Positions 34,641 to 43,343 of a DNA stretch of 64,000 nt are shown here, piece after piece; position 1 is the first letter of the stretch, and each line of letters starts with the position of its first letter. The notes below the pieces were generated by a model. The model did not search any database. It was not told where the DNA came from and saw only the letters and a program-made list of their open reading frames with translations. The stretch comes from CAYXZP01 sp964469485. GTDB taxonomy: Bacteria; Desulfobacterota; Binatia; UBA1149; CAYXZP01. Made by a program: the position numbers and the translations under genes. The DNA lies in the NCBI GenBank assembly GCA_964469485.1, contig CAYXZP010000003.1:6996-70995 (forward strand), in the 5' to 3' direction.

Positions 34641-35270
34641 TTACGGGGTGCCCTCTTCGGCTTCCTTGGTGACGCGCTTGTCCGCGCGCTTCTCGCGGCG
34701 TTCGGCGCGCCGTTCTTTCTGTTTTGCCGTCACGGGGAACGGCGGTGGCTTGTACGGCATCTCGAGGGTGCGTTCCTCGAGCACGGTCCCGTCATCGGTG
34801 TCGTAGTAGGTCACGACGGTGGTCATCACCTCGGCTTCGTCGTCGTACTCGAAGGCCCTCTTTGTGACGAGGGTGCCCGCAGCATCGTAGCCCCTGCGCT
34901 CGCGGTACCAGTATGTCCCGTCATCGCGGATGAAACCGGTCGACAACTGCGCCAGTGCGCCGTTTAGCCAGGTACGGAACTCGAAGTTGCGGTCCTTGTC
35001 CATCTTGACACCGACCAGCAGCCCACGGTTGGTTGGCTGCATGATCGTCCCGTTGAAGCCGCTAAGCCTGTTGCGACCGTACTGATCGGACTGGATGATC
35101 GGACCGCCGACGTAATACTTGAAGCCCTCTTGCGCGGCCACCTTTGGCCGCGGCTTGGGTTCCGACTCCCTGTCGCAGCCCGCCAGGGCGACGGACAGGG
35201 CCACGCCTAGGACGATTAACGACCGGCAGGGGAGGGGTGCACGGTTCGTTTTGAACGTTGGGCGTCGCAT
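34641..35270 (-). CDS. Hypothetical lipoprotein, basic C-terminus
   Basis: A 209-residue lipoprotein: signal peptide LIVLGVALSVALAGC with the lipid Cys at about 32. The mature part has strand-rich YwqK/MORN-like segments (YYVGGPIIQSDQYG, GTYWYRERRGYDAAGTL) and a Lys/Arg/Glu-rich tail (about 180-205) that could bind nucleic acid or peptidoglycan, or be disordered. I recognise no family. It lies between a coiled-coil gene and gloB and is likely co-transcribed with both. Confidence 0.65.
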   Translation of the reverse strand: MRRPTFKTNRAPLPCRSLIVLGVALSVALAGCDRESEPKPRPKVAAQEGFKYYVGGPIIQSDQYGRNRLSGFNGTIMQPTNRGLLVGVKMDKDRNFEFRTWLNGALAQLSTGFIRDDGTYWYRERRGYDAAGTLVTKRAFEYDDEAEVMTTVVTYYDTDDGTVLEERTLEMPYKPPPFPVTAKQKERRAERREKRADKRVTKEAEEGTP

Positions 35271-35303
35271 ACGGCGGCTCCGGAGCGAGGCTCCTATAGC
35301 AGA

Positions 35304-35960
35304 CTAGCGGTTCGCTTGCACGGTCTTTCCCGGTTCGAGCGCCGGTGCCGGAATATCGACCGCCGCCGGCGTCCGTGGGCTACCGAGCGCCGTATCGATC
35401 TTGTGTTCAACGGCGGCCGCGTGGCGCGACAGGGCATCGAGCCGCCCAGATTTCGCCTGGGCCTCCCTGGACATCTCCGAACTGCGCGTCTCGAGCCTGG
35501 CCAGCCTCTCGCGTATACCCTCGAAGCCGTCGAGCACACCTTGGGTGTTGCTCCTGTGAGCCGTTTTGAAGTCGCCGAAATGCTGCTCGAAAGCGTCAAG
35601 ACGGGCACCCACCCCGTGTGGGTCGCCGTTGTCCTCGAGCTTGGCCAGGCAGCGTCCCTGCGTGCGTGCCAATGCCTGCACCGCTTCCTCAAAGCGCCGG
35701 GACTTCTCGCGAAGAGAGGCCAGTTCCTCGTCCAGGCGCGACTGGTCCACGCCTTGACCGGGCCACCCGGCCCCCGAGAGCGCCTCTCGGAAGGCAGCCG
35801 CAAAGCCCGAGTTCTCGAGCAAACGAAGGAGCATGAGAAGCACGGTCGTCGCAGTTCCCGGGACCAGGCGTCGGGCTTCGCGCTCCAAACTCGAGAGCAG
35901 CTCGACGATACTGTCTATCGAGACCGTGGGTCCGCTGGCCTGCGACCGACCGTCGTCCAT
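35304..35960 (-). CDS. Coiled-coil protein of unknown function
   Basis: A 218-residue protein from ATG 35960, preceded by a GGAGGGG Shine-Dalgarno about 9 bases away, the strongest in the window. One hydrophobic stretch (LVPGTATTVLLMLLRLL at about 30-48) might be amphipathic or a membrane anchor, followed by a long charged helix (about 70-185) of heptad character and a Pro-rich tail. No catalytic motif. TTG 36017 would add 19 residues. It heads the leftward run to the lipoprotein and gloB. Confidence 0.6.
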   Translation of the reverse strand: MDDGRSQASGPTVSIDSIVELLSSLEREARRLVPGTATTVLLMLLRLLENSGFAAAFREALSGAGWPGQGVDQSRLDEELASLREKSRRFEEAVQALARTQGRCLAKLEDNGDPHGVGARLDAFEQHFGDFKTAHRSNTQGVLDGFEGIRERLARLETRSSEMSREAQAKSGRLDALSRHAAAVEHKIDTALGSPRTPAAVDIPAPALEPGKTVQANR

Positions 35961-36079
35961 CCGCACATCCCCTCCTCTGTCCGGCGCCCGGCTGACGGCC
36001 AGGGTCGCACGCAGCATGTCCGTGTCGCCACGAACATTTCCAATATCATTTAAATCAGGGCTGCGCGCAACAAAGACGC

Positions 36080-36106
36080 GCTCGTGATTGTGCTTAACTC
36101 ACGAGC
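36080..36106. repeat. Perfect inverted repeat at the 3' end of the M20 gene
   Basis: GCTCGTGA at 36080-36087 and TCACGAGC at 36099-36106, 11-base loop. It spans the M20 stop codon, and a second GC palindrome (GCGCG...CGCGC) lies next to it. No clear T-run follows on the minus strand, so it may be a Rho-dependent or weak terminator. Confidence 0.55.
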
Positions 36107-37523
36107 CGAGCTCGACGAGGAGGGCCACCATTCGACGCACTCCCTCTTCAAGTTCGGCCACCCTTACGCGTTCGTCGGGCGCGTGCAGAGAATCGAGCTC
36201 TTCCTTGGTCACAACGAGAGGAACGAAGCCGTAGGCCTCGATACCTTTCTCCCGGAAGTAGTGCGAGTCGGTAAAGCCCGAGACCATGCCCGGTATTACC
36301 ACCGAGGTTCTCTTATCGGCCGCGGCAACGCGTTCGATCGCATCGACGACCGGGCTGTCGAGCGGAGATTGTGAGGAGGGAAAGGAGACCCCGAGCGGCT
36401 CGACACGTACTGAGTCCCCGCCCACCAAAGTGGCGACCTGGGCAAGGAAATCGTCGCAGCGGTGCCCCGGCAGCAGCCGGCTGTCTATTTCGGCCGTGGC
36501 CTCGGCCGGCACTATGTTGGTCTTGCGGCTGCCCTCGAGAACGGTCGGTACCAGCGTGTCGCGCACTAGGGCGGCCCAGGTCGGATGGCTCATGAACCAA
36601 GAACCGAAGCGCTCGTCCGCGAGCGAGCGCTCGAGCTGCCGGAACTGCCGGGCATGGTCCTCGTCGATGGCCGCATAGGCGGCGAAATAACCGGCCACCA
36701 CCGGGCCCACCTCGACGGGGCGGGACCACGCGTTGAGTTTGGCCAGAGCCTCGACGAGCCGGACCACGGCACTGCCCTCGGCGGGCCTCGAGCCGTGCCC
36801 GGAGGGTCCCGATGCAATGATCTTGAACCAGCAGGGTCCCTTCTCGGCAGCATCGACGCTGTAGATCAGCTGCTCCGCCTGACCTTCGATGATGAACCCG
36901 CCTTCGTTGAGAACGAAGGCTGCGCCCTCGAACAGCTCGCCATGTTCTTCGACCATCCAGCCGGCCCCGAGGCGGCCGCCGGTCTCCTCGTCGGCAACCG
37001 CAAGCAGGATAATGTCGGGGGCCAGCCTTATACCGGCGCGCTTGACGGCCACGGCCGCCAGTAGCTGTATTACGCCGACCGACTTGGCATCAAGCGCACC
37101 GCGGCCGTAAAGGACCCCGTCGACGATCTTGCCGGCCATCGGCGGTTGGCTCCAGCGGTCCTCATCGACCGGGACAACGTCGATGTGGCTCAGCAGAACG
37201 ATCGCCCCCGCTCCGCCGCTGCCTTCGAGCTTGGCGTAGAGATTGCCGCGCCCCGGGGCGGACTCGTAGATGTGCGAGTCTATGCCTTCGGCCTGCAGTA
37301 CTCCGGCCAGAAAACGTGCCGCGCCGGCCTCGTTACCGGGCGGGTTGCTGGTGTCTATGCGGATGTATTCGGCCAGCAGGCCCGCGGCCCTGGCCGCCAC
37401 CGCGTCGATCTCGGAGCGCGGTTCGGGATCGCCCTTGCCGGCCTGCTGGGCTGCCACGGCCGGCACGAGCATGAAGCAGAAAGCCAGCAGGACCGGGCAG
37501 GCCAACAGTCGGCTCACGCGCAT
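36099..37523 (-). CDS. Secreted M20/M25/M40 family metallopeptidase
   Basis: A 474-residue exported zinc aminoacylase/carboxypeptidase (PM20D1/CPG2-type). The signal peptide is LLACPVLLAFCFMLVPAVAA. Zinc-site motifs: VLLSHIDVVPV (His), YGRGALDAKS (Asp), VADEETGG (catalytic Glu and zinc Glu), and a C-terminal TDSHYF (His). The lid domain lies at about 225-355, with SGPSGHGSRPAEGSA. It should act in the periplasm on N-acyl or peptide amide bonds. Downstream of the SIMPL lipoprotein gene in the same operon. Confidence 0.9.
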   Translation of the reverse strand: MRVSRLLACPVLLAFCFMLVPAVAAQQAGKGDPEPRSEIDAVAARAAGLLAEYIRIDTSNPPGNEAGAARFLAGVLQAEGIDSHIYESAPGRGNLYAKLEGSGGAGAIVLLSHIDVVPVDEDRWSQPPMAGKIVDGVLYGRGALDAKSVGVIQLLAAVAVKRAGIRLAPDIILLAVADEETGGRLGAGWMVEEHGELFEGAAFVLNEGGFIIEGQAEQLIYSVDAAEKGPCWFKIIASGPSGHGSRPAEGSAVVRLVEALAKLNAWSRPVEVGPVVAGYFAAYAAIDEDHARQFRQLERSLADERFGSWFMSHPTWAALVRDTLVPTVLEGSRKTNIVPAEATAEIDSRLLPGHRCDDFLAQVATLVGGDSVRVEPLGVSFPSSQSPLDSPVVDAIERVAAADKRTSVVIPGMVSGFTDSHYFREKGIEAYGFVPLVVTKEELDSLHAPDERVRVAELEEGVRRMVALLVELGS

Positions 37524-37532
37524 GGTGGCAGC

Positions 37533-38270
37533 CTATTCGACCTCGTAGACGAGGCTCACCGTGGCCTTTATCTCGATCTCTCCGGGACTTATCGGGGTCG
37601 CGGTCTCGCCCTTGCCTACGGCGCGAGCCTGCACCCTGAGCGGAGCCGGCACCGATGCTGGCGCGCTGGTGCTGGCCTCGAGAAGATCGCCGAGGCCGAG
37701 CCCTAGGGTCTCGGCGATGGCCTCGGCCTGCCCGCGGGCCAGACGCGTGGCTTCGGCCACGGCCTCACGGCGAACCGGGCCCGGGTCGGCGAGGAAGAAG
37801 GACACGGCGGCGACACGCGTCGAGCCCGCGCTCACCGCGGCGTCGATCATGGCACCGAGCCGTGCCAGGTTGGCGGTCTCCACCTGGACCGTGTTCGAGG
37901 CCAGATAACCGGCCACGACCTGGCGGCGGCGCCCTTCCTTGTCTTCCCAGGCATACTCGGGACGCAACTTGTAGGAGCGGGTCGATACTGTGCCCGCTTC
38001 GGCAACCAGCGCTTCGAGGCGGCGGACGACGGCCAGGCTCAGGCGCGCGTTTGCCCGCACGGAGTCGTCGGCGCTCTCGGCACGGCTTTCAACCGACAGG
38101 AGCAGGCGGGCGCGGTCGGGCTCGGCCATGGCCTTGGCCTGTCCGCCGGCACTCAAGGTTCGGGGCCTCTCGGCCTCCGGCGCCATATCCACCTGCTGAC
38201 ACGACAGAACGAGGGCCGCCGAGAGCGCGCATAGAAGGCCGAGTAGGATGTTACGTGCCGGGAGAGCCAC
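37533..38270 (-). CDS. SIMPL (DUF541) domain lipoprotein
   Basis: A 245-residue lipoprotein, start GTG 38270, signal ILLGLLCALSAALVLSC with lipid Cys about 24. The SIMPL domain is recognisable by the alternating pattern TLSAGGQAKAMAEPDRARLLLSVES, the middle TARSYKL-like RSYKLRPEYAW, and the C-terminal ISPGEIEIKATVSLVYEV. Family members (BP26, YggE) form periplasmic ring-like oligomers of unclear function and are linked to oxidative stress. TTG 38315 is an alternative start but would spoil the signal peptide. Followed 9 bases later by the M20 peptidase. Confidence 0.83.
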   Translation of the reverse strand: MALPARNILLGLLCALSAALVLSCQQVDMAPEAERPRTLSAGGQAKAMAEPDRARLLLSVESRAESADDSVRANARLSLAVVRRLEALVAEAGTVSTRSYKLRPEYAWEDKEGRRRQVVAGYLASNTVQVETANLARLGAMIDAAVSAGSTRVAAVSFFLADPGPVRREAVAEATRLARGQAEAIAETLGLGLGDLLEASTSAPASVPAPLRVQARAVGKGETATPISPGEIEIKATVSLVYEVE

Positions 38271-38324
38271 AGCGTGGTCCGTCAGGATGTATAGCACGGC
38301 CGAGCGGACGCCCAAGCCGTCTAT

Positions 38325-39014
38325 TTACGGTTCGGGGTCCTCGGGAGCGCCGACCCTGCCAAGTGCCAACCCGTAGATCTCGCTCGAGCCTTTGCGTGTC
38401 GATGCGGGCCTGAAGGTGGCGGTACGTTCGAAACGCCCTTCCACGCGCTTTCGGAACCAAGCCTCGGAGTCGGAGAACAACTTCACGAGCAGACCACCGC
38501 CTGTCCCGAGAAAACGATCGGCCAGATCGACGGCAACACCGACGAGCGTTTCGTGTCTTGCCCGGTCGGCCGAGGCGATCCCGCTCAGTTTGGGTGCCAT
38601 GTCGGACATGACCAGATCCGCCGGACGGCCCAGGCCTTCGGCCAGGATACGCTGCACACCGGGGTCCGAGACATCGCCGGCGACCAAAACGATGTTGGCT
38701 GCAGCGAAGGGCTCCACCTTTTCCATATCGACGCACACCACCCGGCCGCTCTCTCCGACACGCGCGCTTGCCACCTGCGTCCAGCCGCCGGGCCAGCAAC
38801 CGAGGTCAAGAACGGCCAGCCCGGGCCGTAGGAGACCGAAGCGATGGTCGACCTCTTCGAGCTTGAGGGCCGCGCGCGAGCGGTAGCCGGCCCGCTTCGC
38901 CCTGTGGTAGCCCGAATCTTTGGGTTGGTAACGCGACAAGGCCTCTCTCATAGTCGAGAAGCCCCGGCCGGAAAAGGCCTTCAGCTTGCCGCCGTCCTTG
39001 CGGTGGGACACCAT
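38325..39014 (-). CDS. rlmE: 23S rRNA (U2552) 2'-O-methyltransferase RlmE/FtsJ
   Basis: Methylates the A-loop of 23S rRNA using SAM, late in ribosome assembly. The 229-residue protein has the SAM loop VLDLGCWPGGWTQVA at about 68-82 and the K-D-K-E catalytic tetrad at Lys40, Asp138, Lys178 and Glu212. SRAALKLEEVD and DMAPKLSG match the family. ATG 39014 overlaps the divergent uvrD start (TTG 39014) by one base; an internal ATG at residue 22 (38951) is possible. AGGGA lies about 4 bases upstream of the first ATG. Confidence 0.92.
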   Translation of the reverse strand: MVSHRKDGGKLKAFSGRGFSTMREALSRYQPKDSGYHRAKRAGYRSRAALKLEEVDHRFGLLRPGLAVLDLGCWPGGWTQVASARVGESGRVVCVDMEKVEPFAAANIVLVAGDVSDPGVQRILAEGLGRPADLVMSDMAPKLSGIASADRARHETLVGVAVDLADRFLGTGGGLLVKLFSDSEAWFRKRVEGRFERTATFRPASTRKGSSEIYGLALGRVGAPEDPEP

Positions 39015-41194
39015 TGCGTCCCTTGGTTTCGCTCAACGCCCGCCAACTCGAAGCAGTCGAGCACGATAGTGGCCCATTGTTGGTGCTCGCAGGGGCGGGG
39101 AGCGGCAAGACCCGGGTGCTGGTCCACCGTGTGGCGCGCCTGATCGAACAACGGCGCGCGCTGCCTCACGAGATCCTGACGGTCACGTTCACCAAGAAGG
39201 CTGCCGGCGAACTCCACGAACGCTGCCGTGCGCTCGTCGGGCAGGCGGCCGCCGATATATGGGTCGGTACTTTTCACGGTATAGCAGCCCGCCTCCTGCG
39301 CCGGCACGCCGGGGAGATAGACTACCCGGACAATTTTTCGATCTTCGATCGCGATGACCAGACCCGCCTGCTCAAAGATCTCGTCAAGGAAGCCAACGTC
39401 GATGAGAACCTCTACCACCACGACCGCCTGCGTCTGTTCATAGAGAGGGAAAAGAACGAGGCCAGAACCCCCGACGACAGCGGCGGCCCGGGATCGGCCC
39501 CCGAACTCATGCCCGAACTCTATGGTCGCTACCAGAAGCGCCTGGTGGGGCTAGGGGCCATGGATTTTGGCGACCTCATACTCAATCTCGTCCTTCTCCT
39601 TCGCCGCCGCCCCGAGCTGCTCGAACGCTACCGCGAGCGCTTCGGACATATAATGGTGGACGAGTACCAGGACACCAATCATGCCCAGTACCTCGTCGTG
39701 TCCATGCTGGCGGCCGGGCACGGCAACATCTGCGTGGTCGGAGACGACGACCAGTCGATCTACGGCTGGCGCGGCGCCGACATCCGCAACATCCTGGAGT
39801 TCGAGCGCGACTTCGCCGGCGCGAAGGTCGTCCGTCTCGACCAGAACTACCGCTCGACGGCCAACATCATCAAGGCCGCCGCCGCGGTGATCGCCAACAA
39901 CCTGACGCGCATGGGCAAGGACATGTGGACGGACAACGGGGCCGGTGCCACGGTCACTGTCTACACCTCCAATGACGAGCGCGACGAGGCGCGCCGTATA
40001 GCGGCCGGGCTCGAGGCTCTGGGCCAGGGGCGCGGAGAAGCCGCCGTTTTCTATCGCACCCACGCTCAGTCGCGCGCGATCGAGGAGGAGCTGGTCCGCC
40101 GCGGGATTCGCTACGTGATCGTCGGCGGAACGCGTTTCTACGAGCGCCAGGAAGTGCGCGACCTGCTCGCCTATTTGAAGTTCCTCAACAACAGCGCCGA
40201 CGACATAGCCTTGGCACGCGTCATCAACACCCCACCGCGCGGCATTGGAAAGGTCACCTGGGAGCGCCTGGCCGCGCGAGCCACGAGCCGGGGAGAGCCG
40301 GTCTGGGGCCTGCTCGCATCGGGGTCTTTGCCCGAGCGGTGCTCGGCGGCGGCGCGCTCTCGTTTGGAGGTCTTCGCCGCCTCGGCCAAGGCATGGATGA
40401 GCACCGGCGGCACCGGTGTCGCCGCCCTGCTCGAGCGCGTGATCGAAGAGAGCGGCTATGTCGAGTACCTGCGACGCCGCGGCGGCGAGGATGCCGAGTC
40501 CCGGGTTGAGAACGTGCGCGAACTACTGACCGTCGCCCAGAATTTTGACGCCGACTTCGACGCCCGCCAGCTCGAACCCGAGGACGCCGCGCTCGGCCCG
40601 CTGGCGGCCTTTCTCGAGGAACTCGCCCTGGCCGCAGAGATCGACGAGTATGGCAGCGATGAGGCCGTTGTGACGCTGATGACGGCACACAATTCTAAGG
40701 GGCTCGAGTTCTCGCACGTATTCATGTCGGGCATGGAAGAGGGGCTCTTCCCGCACGCCAGATCCACCGACGGCGAGGAGAGCGGCGTCGAGGAAGAACG
40801 CCGCCTGTGTTACGTCGCCATGACACGCGCCCAGGTCGAACTTCTGCTGTCACACGCCGTTACCCGCCACGTCTTCGGCCACAACGAAAGAAACCCGAGA
40901 TCGCGTTTCATCGACGAGATCCCCGAGGATCTGCTCACCCACGAACGAAGCGACGCCATCGCGCGCGCCAGGCCGTCTTTTTTCGCTTCAGGGACGGCCG
41001 ATAGTGCGGCCGTCGTCCTCGACGACCCGGACGCAAGGTTCAAGACCGGCATGCGGGTGGCCCACCCGATGTTCGGCCCCGGTGTGGTCGCCAAGTCCAG
41101 GGGCGGTGGCGGCGAGGAGAAGGTTGTCGTCAACTTCGACCGCGTCGGGCTCAAGAAGCTCGTGGCCCGCTATGCCCGCTTGCAGGTCGTCTGA
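39014..41194 (+). CDS. UvrD/PcrA-type superfamily 1A DNA helicase
   Basis: A 726-residue 3'-5' helicase. Walker A GAGSGKT, motif II DEYQDTN, motif III GDDDQSIYGWRGAD, QNYRS (motif IV), and VTLMTAHNSKGLEF (V) and MTRAQ (VI) are all in order. A C-terminal Tudor-like region (MRVAHPMFGPGVVAKSRGGG) is as in PcrA. It acts in mismatch and excision repair and clears stalled forks or RecA. Start: TTG 39014 or TTG 39023; no ribosome-binding site is obvious, and it is back-to-back with rlmE. Together with uvrA (47-50 kb) and nth it fills much of the repair content. Confidence 0.93.
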   Translation: MRPLVSLNARQLEAVEHDSGPLLVLAGAGSGKTRVLVHRVARLIEQRRALPHEILTVTFTKKAAGELHERCRALVGQAAADIWVGTFHGIAARLLRRHAGEIDYPDNFSIFDRDDQTRLLKDLVKEANVDENLYHHDRLRLFIEREKNEARTPDDSGGPGSAPELMPELYGRYQKRLVGLGAMDFGDLILNLVLLLRRRPELLERYRERFGHIMVDEYQDTNHAQYLVVSMLAAGHGNICVVGDDDQSIYGWRGADIRNILEFERDFAGAKVVRLDQNYRSTANIIKAAAAVIANNLTRMGKDMWTDNGAGATVTVYTSNDERDEARRIAAGLEALGQGRGEAAVFYRTHAQSRAIEEELVRRGIRYVIVGGTRFYERQEVRDLLAYLKFLNNSADDIALARVINTPPRGIGKVTWERLAARATSRGEPVWGLLASGSLPERCSAAARSRLEVFAASAKAWMSTGGTGVAALLERVIEESGYVEYLRRRGGEDAESRVENVRELLTVAQNFDADFDARQLEPEDAALGPLAAFLEELALAAEIDEYGSDEAVVTLMTAHNSKGLEFSHVFMSGMEEGLFPHARSTDGEESGVEEERRLCYVAMTRAQVELLLSHAVTRHVFGHNERNPRSRFIDEIPEDLLTHERSDAIARARPSFFASGTADSAAVVLDDPDARFKTGMRVAHPMFGPGVVAKSRGGGGEEKVVVNFDRVGLKKLVARYARLQVV

Positions 41195-41221
41195 CCGAAA
41201 CGCCGCAAAAGGAGACAGGAC

Positions 41222-42058
41222 ATGGACTATGAAGGCAGGGTGAGCATCATAACCGGCGCCTCCTCGGGTATCGGACGCGAGACCGCGCTCGAACTGGCCC
41301 GCCGCGGCGCCACGGTGGTCGCGGTGGCGCGCCGCGAACAGCGGCTGCGCGAGCTCGTAGAGGAGTGCCGGCGCTACTCGCCGGCCTCCGGCTACCTGGC
41401 GGGAGATCTCGGCGAACGCGGGTTCGCCGAGGCCGTGATCAACGACAGCGCCCGCGAGCACGGCCGCCTCGACATCGTCGTCAACAACGCCGGCATCCCC
41501 ATGCACAAGCATATCTACGACGTAAGCGCCGACGACGTCGAGCGCGTGATGCGGATCAACTTCATGTCGTCGGTATGGACCACACTCGCGGCCATCCCCC
41601 ACATGCTAAGACTCGGCGAGGGGTGGATCGTCAACGTGTCCTCCTTCGCCGCACGCGTGGCCCCGCCCCGCGAGACCCCCTACACGGCCTCCAAGTGCGC
41701 CATGAACGGCTTTACCGAGGGCCTGTGGAACGACCTCGCCGGTTCCAACATCCACGCCTCGGTCGTCATCCCCGGTCCCATCGACACCGAGATATGGGGC
41801 AAAGACGAGTCGCCAAGCAGCTACGACGGACCAAAGTATCCGCCAAAGGTCGTCGTAGCGGCCATCGTACGCGCCATTGACAGGCGCGAGCACGAGATCA
41901 TAGCGCCCAAGTGGAGCGCCCAATTGATGTCCGCGCAGATGCTGCGTTCGCTAGCCCCGTCGCTGCTGCGCCGGGGCATGGCCTGGATGGAGCCCGTCGC
42001 TCCGGAAGTCGTGAACAAGGCCAGGCAGGCAGCCGCGGCACGCTTCGGCTCCGGGTAG
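41222..42058 (+). CDS. Short-chain dehydrogenase/reductase
   Basis: A 278-residue classical SDR. TGASSGIGRE is the NAD(P)-binding loop, NNAG the stabilising motif, VNVSSFAARV gives the catalytic Ser, and YTASKCAMNGF the Tyr-x-x-x-Lys. An Arg-rich sequence after strand two (AVARREQRLREL) favours NADP. The C-terminal region is longer than minimal SDRs and has a hydrophobic patch (MSAQMLRSLAPSLLRRGMAWM), common in lipid-acting members. AGGAGA lies 9 bases before ATG. It is followed 8 bases later by the amine oxidase gene. Confidence 0.9.
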   Translation: MDYEGRVSIITGASSGIGRETALELARRGATVVAVARREQRLRELVEECRRYSPASGYLAGDLGERGFAEAVINDSAREHGRLDIVVNNAGIPMHKHIYDVSADDVERVMRINFMSSVWTTLAAIPHMLRLGEGWIVNVSSFAARVAPPRETPYTASKCAMNGFTEGLWNDLAGSNIHASVVIPGPIDTEIWGKDESPSSYDGPKYPPKVVVAAIVRAIDRREHEIIAPKWSAQLMSAQMLRSLAPSLLRRGMAWMEPVAPEVVNKARQAAAARFGSG

Positions 42059-42065
42059 ACCGGTC

Positions 42066-43334
42066 ATGCTCGATGCCCTCGTCATCGGCGCCGGGATGGC
42101 CGGTGTTACGGCCGCACGCCGTCTCGCCGGTCAGGGACTCGCCTGCACCGTGGTCGAGGGCCGCAACCGTATCGGAGGCCGCGTCCACTCGGTGCGCGAC
42201 TTCGCGGGCGCGCCGGTCGAGGCCGGCGCCGAGTTCGTGCACGGCAACCGCGCCAGGACCTGGCCGGACATCGAGGCGGCCGGACTCGACACCCGCCCCT
42301 GCCCCCTCGTTCGCAACACGATGTTCAACATCGGTTACGGCACCAAGTGGCTGCCCTGGACCCTGATGCATCCCTCGGTGTGGCCCTCCTTTCCCATACT
42401 CGGCGAGCTCCGCCGCTTCGCGCCGCCCGATATCCCGGCACGTAAGTTCCTCAAACAGAAAGGCTACAAAGGCCGGGCGCTGACCTTCGCAAAGATGGCG
42501 CTTACCGCACACCTGCCCGGCAGTCTCGACCAGGTCGGGGTCATGGGCCTGGCGGCCGACGGCGTTCTCACGCTCGAGACTGGGCTCAACCATCGCCTGG
42601 TGGACGGCTACGACAGCCTTCCTTCTTATATCGCCGGTGGCCTCGACATTCGTTTCGGCTTTTCGGTGGCGGACATCGAGTGGGGGCGCGAGGGGGTGCG
42701 GCTTCGTTCGAACGGCGGAGAGGAGTTGGAGGCCCGCACGGCCGTATCGACGCTGCCCGTGGGCGTGCTCAAGTCCGGCACGGTGCGCTTTGACCCGGAG
42801 CTGCCGGGGAAAAAGCTGCGCGCGCTGGCCGGAATGATCATGGGGCCGGTCGGCAAGGTGCTGCTCAGCTTCTCCGATCCTTTCTGGCCTAGCTGGGCCG
42901 CCATCATCGGCTGCGGGACCGGGCCTTTCACCTTGTACTGGCCGGTCTTCTACGCTGCGGACGGCACGAACGACCCGGTCCTGATCGCCTACGCCACCGG
43001 GCCGCGCGCGGCCGTGCTTTCGGCCATGAGCGAGGAGCGCGCCGCCGCGGCCGCCCTGGCCGATCTCGAGAGGCTGTTCCCCGGCTGCAACGCGGAGTCG
43101 AAGATGAAGGCCTACCGGCGAATCGACTGGACCAGCGACCCGTTTGCCTACGGCGGGTACACCTTCCTCGTGCAAAGCGGCGTCGGCGCGCGCGAGGACC
43201 TGGCCGCCTCCGACACCGGGCCGCTGTTTTGGGCGGGGGCGGCAACCGAGACCACGCCGATTGCCGCTACCGTGGAGGCGGCCTACTCGAGCGGCCTGCG
43301 CGCAGCCGACGAGATCATGCGCTTTCTGGCCTGA
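42066..43334 (+). CDS. Flavin monoamine oxidase family protein
   Basis: A 422-residue FAD enzyme. N-terminal FAD loop VIGAGMAGVTAARRLAGQG, then GRNRIGGRVHS (second FAD motif), the central MAO domain, and a C-terminal ATETTPIAATVEAAYSSGLRAA FAD-closing motif that includes the covalent/ribityl region of MAO-like enzymes. There is no Cys in the position of covalent FAD in MAO-A/B. Substrate (polyamine, amino acid, carotenoid) unknown; no pathway partner is evident. Directly downstream of the SDR and probably one operon. Confidence 0.87.
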   Translation: MLDALVIGAGMAGVTAARRLAGQGLACTVVEGRNRIGGRVHSVRDFAGAPVEAGAEFVHGNRARTWPDIEAAGLDTRPCPLVRNTMFNIGYGTKWLPWTLMHPSVWPSFPILGELRRFAPPDIPARKFLKQKGYKGRALTFAKMALTAHLPGSLDQVGVMGLAADGVLTLETGLNHRLVDGYDSLPSYIAGGLDIRFGFSVADIEWGREGVRLRSNGGEELEARTAVSTLPVGVLKSGTVRFDPELPGKKLRALAGMIMGPVGKVLLSFSDPFWPSWAAIIGCGTGPFTLYWPVFYAADGTNDPVLIAYATGPRAAVLSAMSEERAAAAALADLERLFPGCNAESKMKAYRRIDWTSDPFAYGGYTFLVQSGVGAREDLAASDTGPLFWAGAATETTPIAATVEAAYSSGLRAADEIMRFLA

Positions 43335-43343
43335 ACGCCCGTC

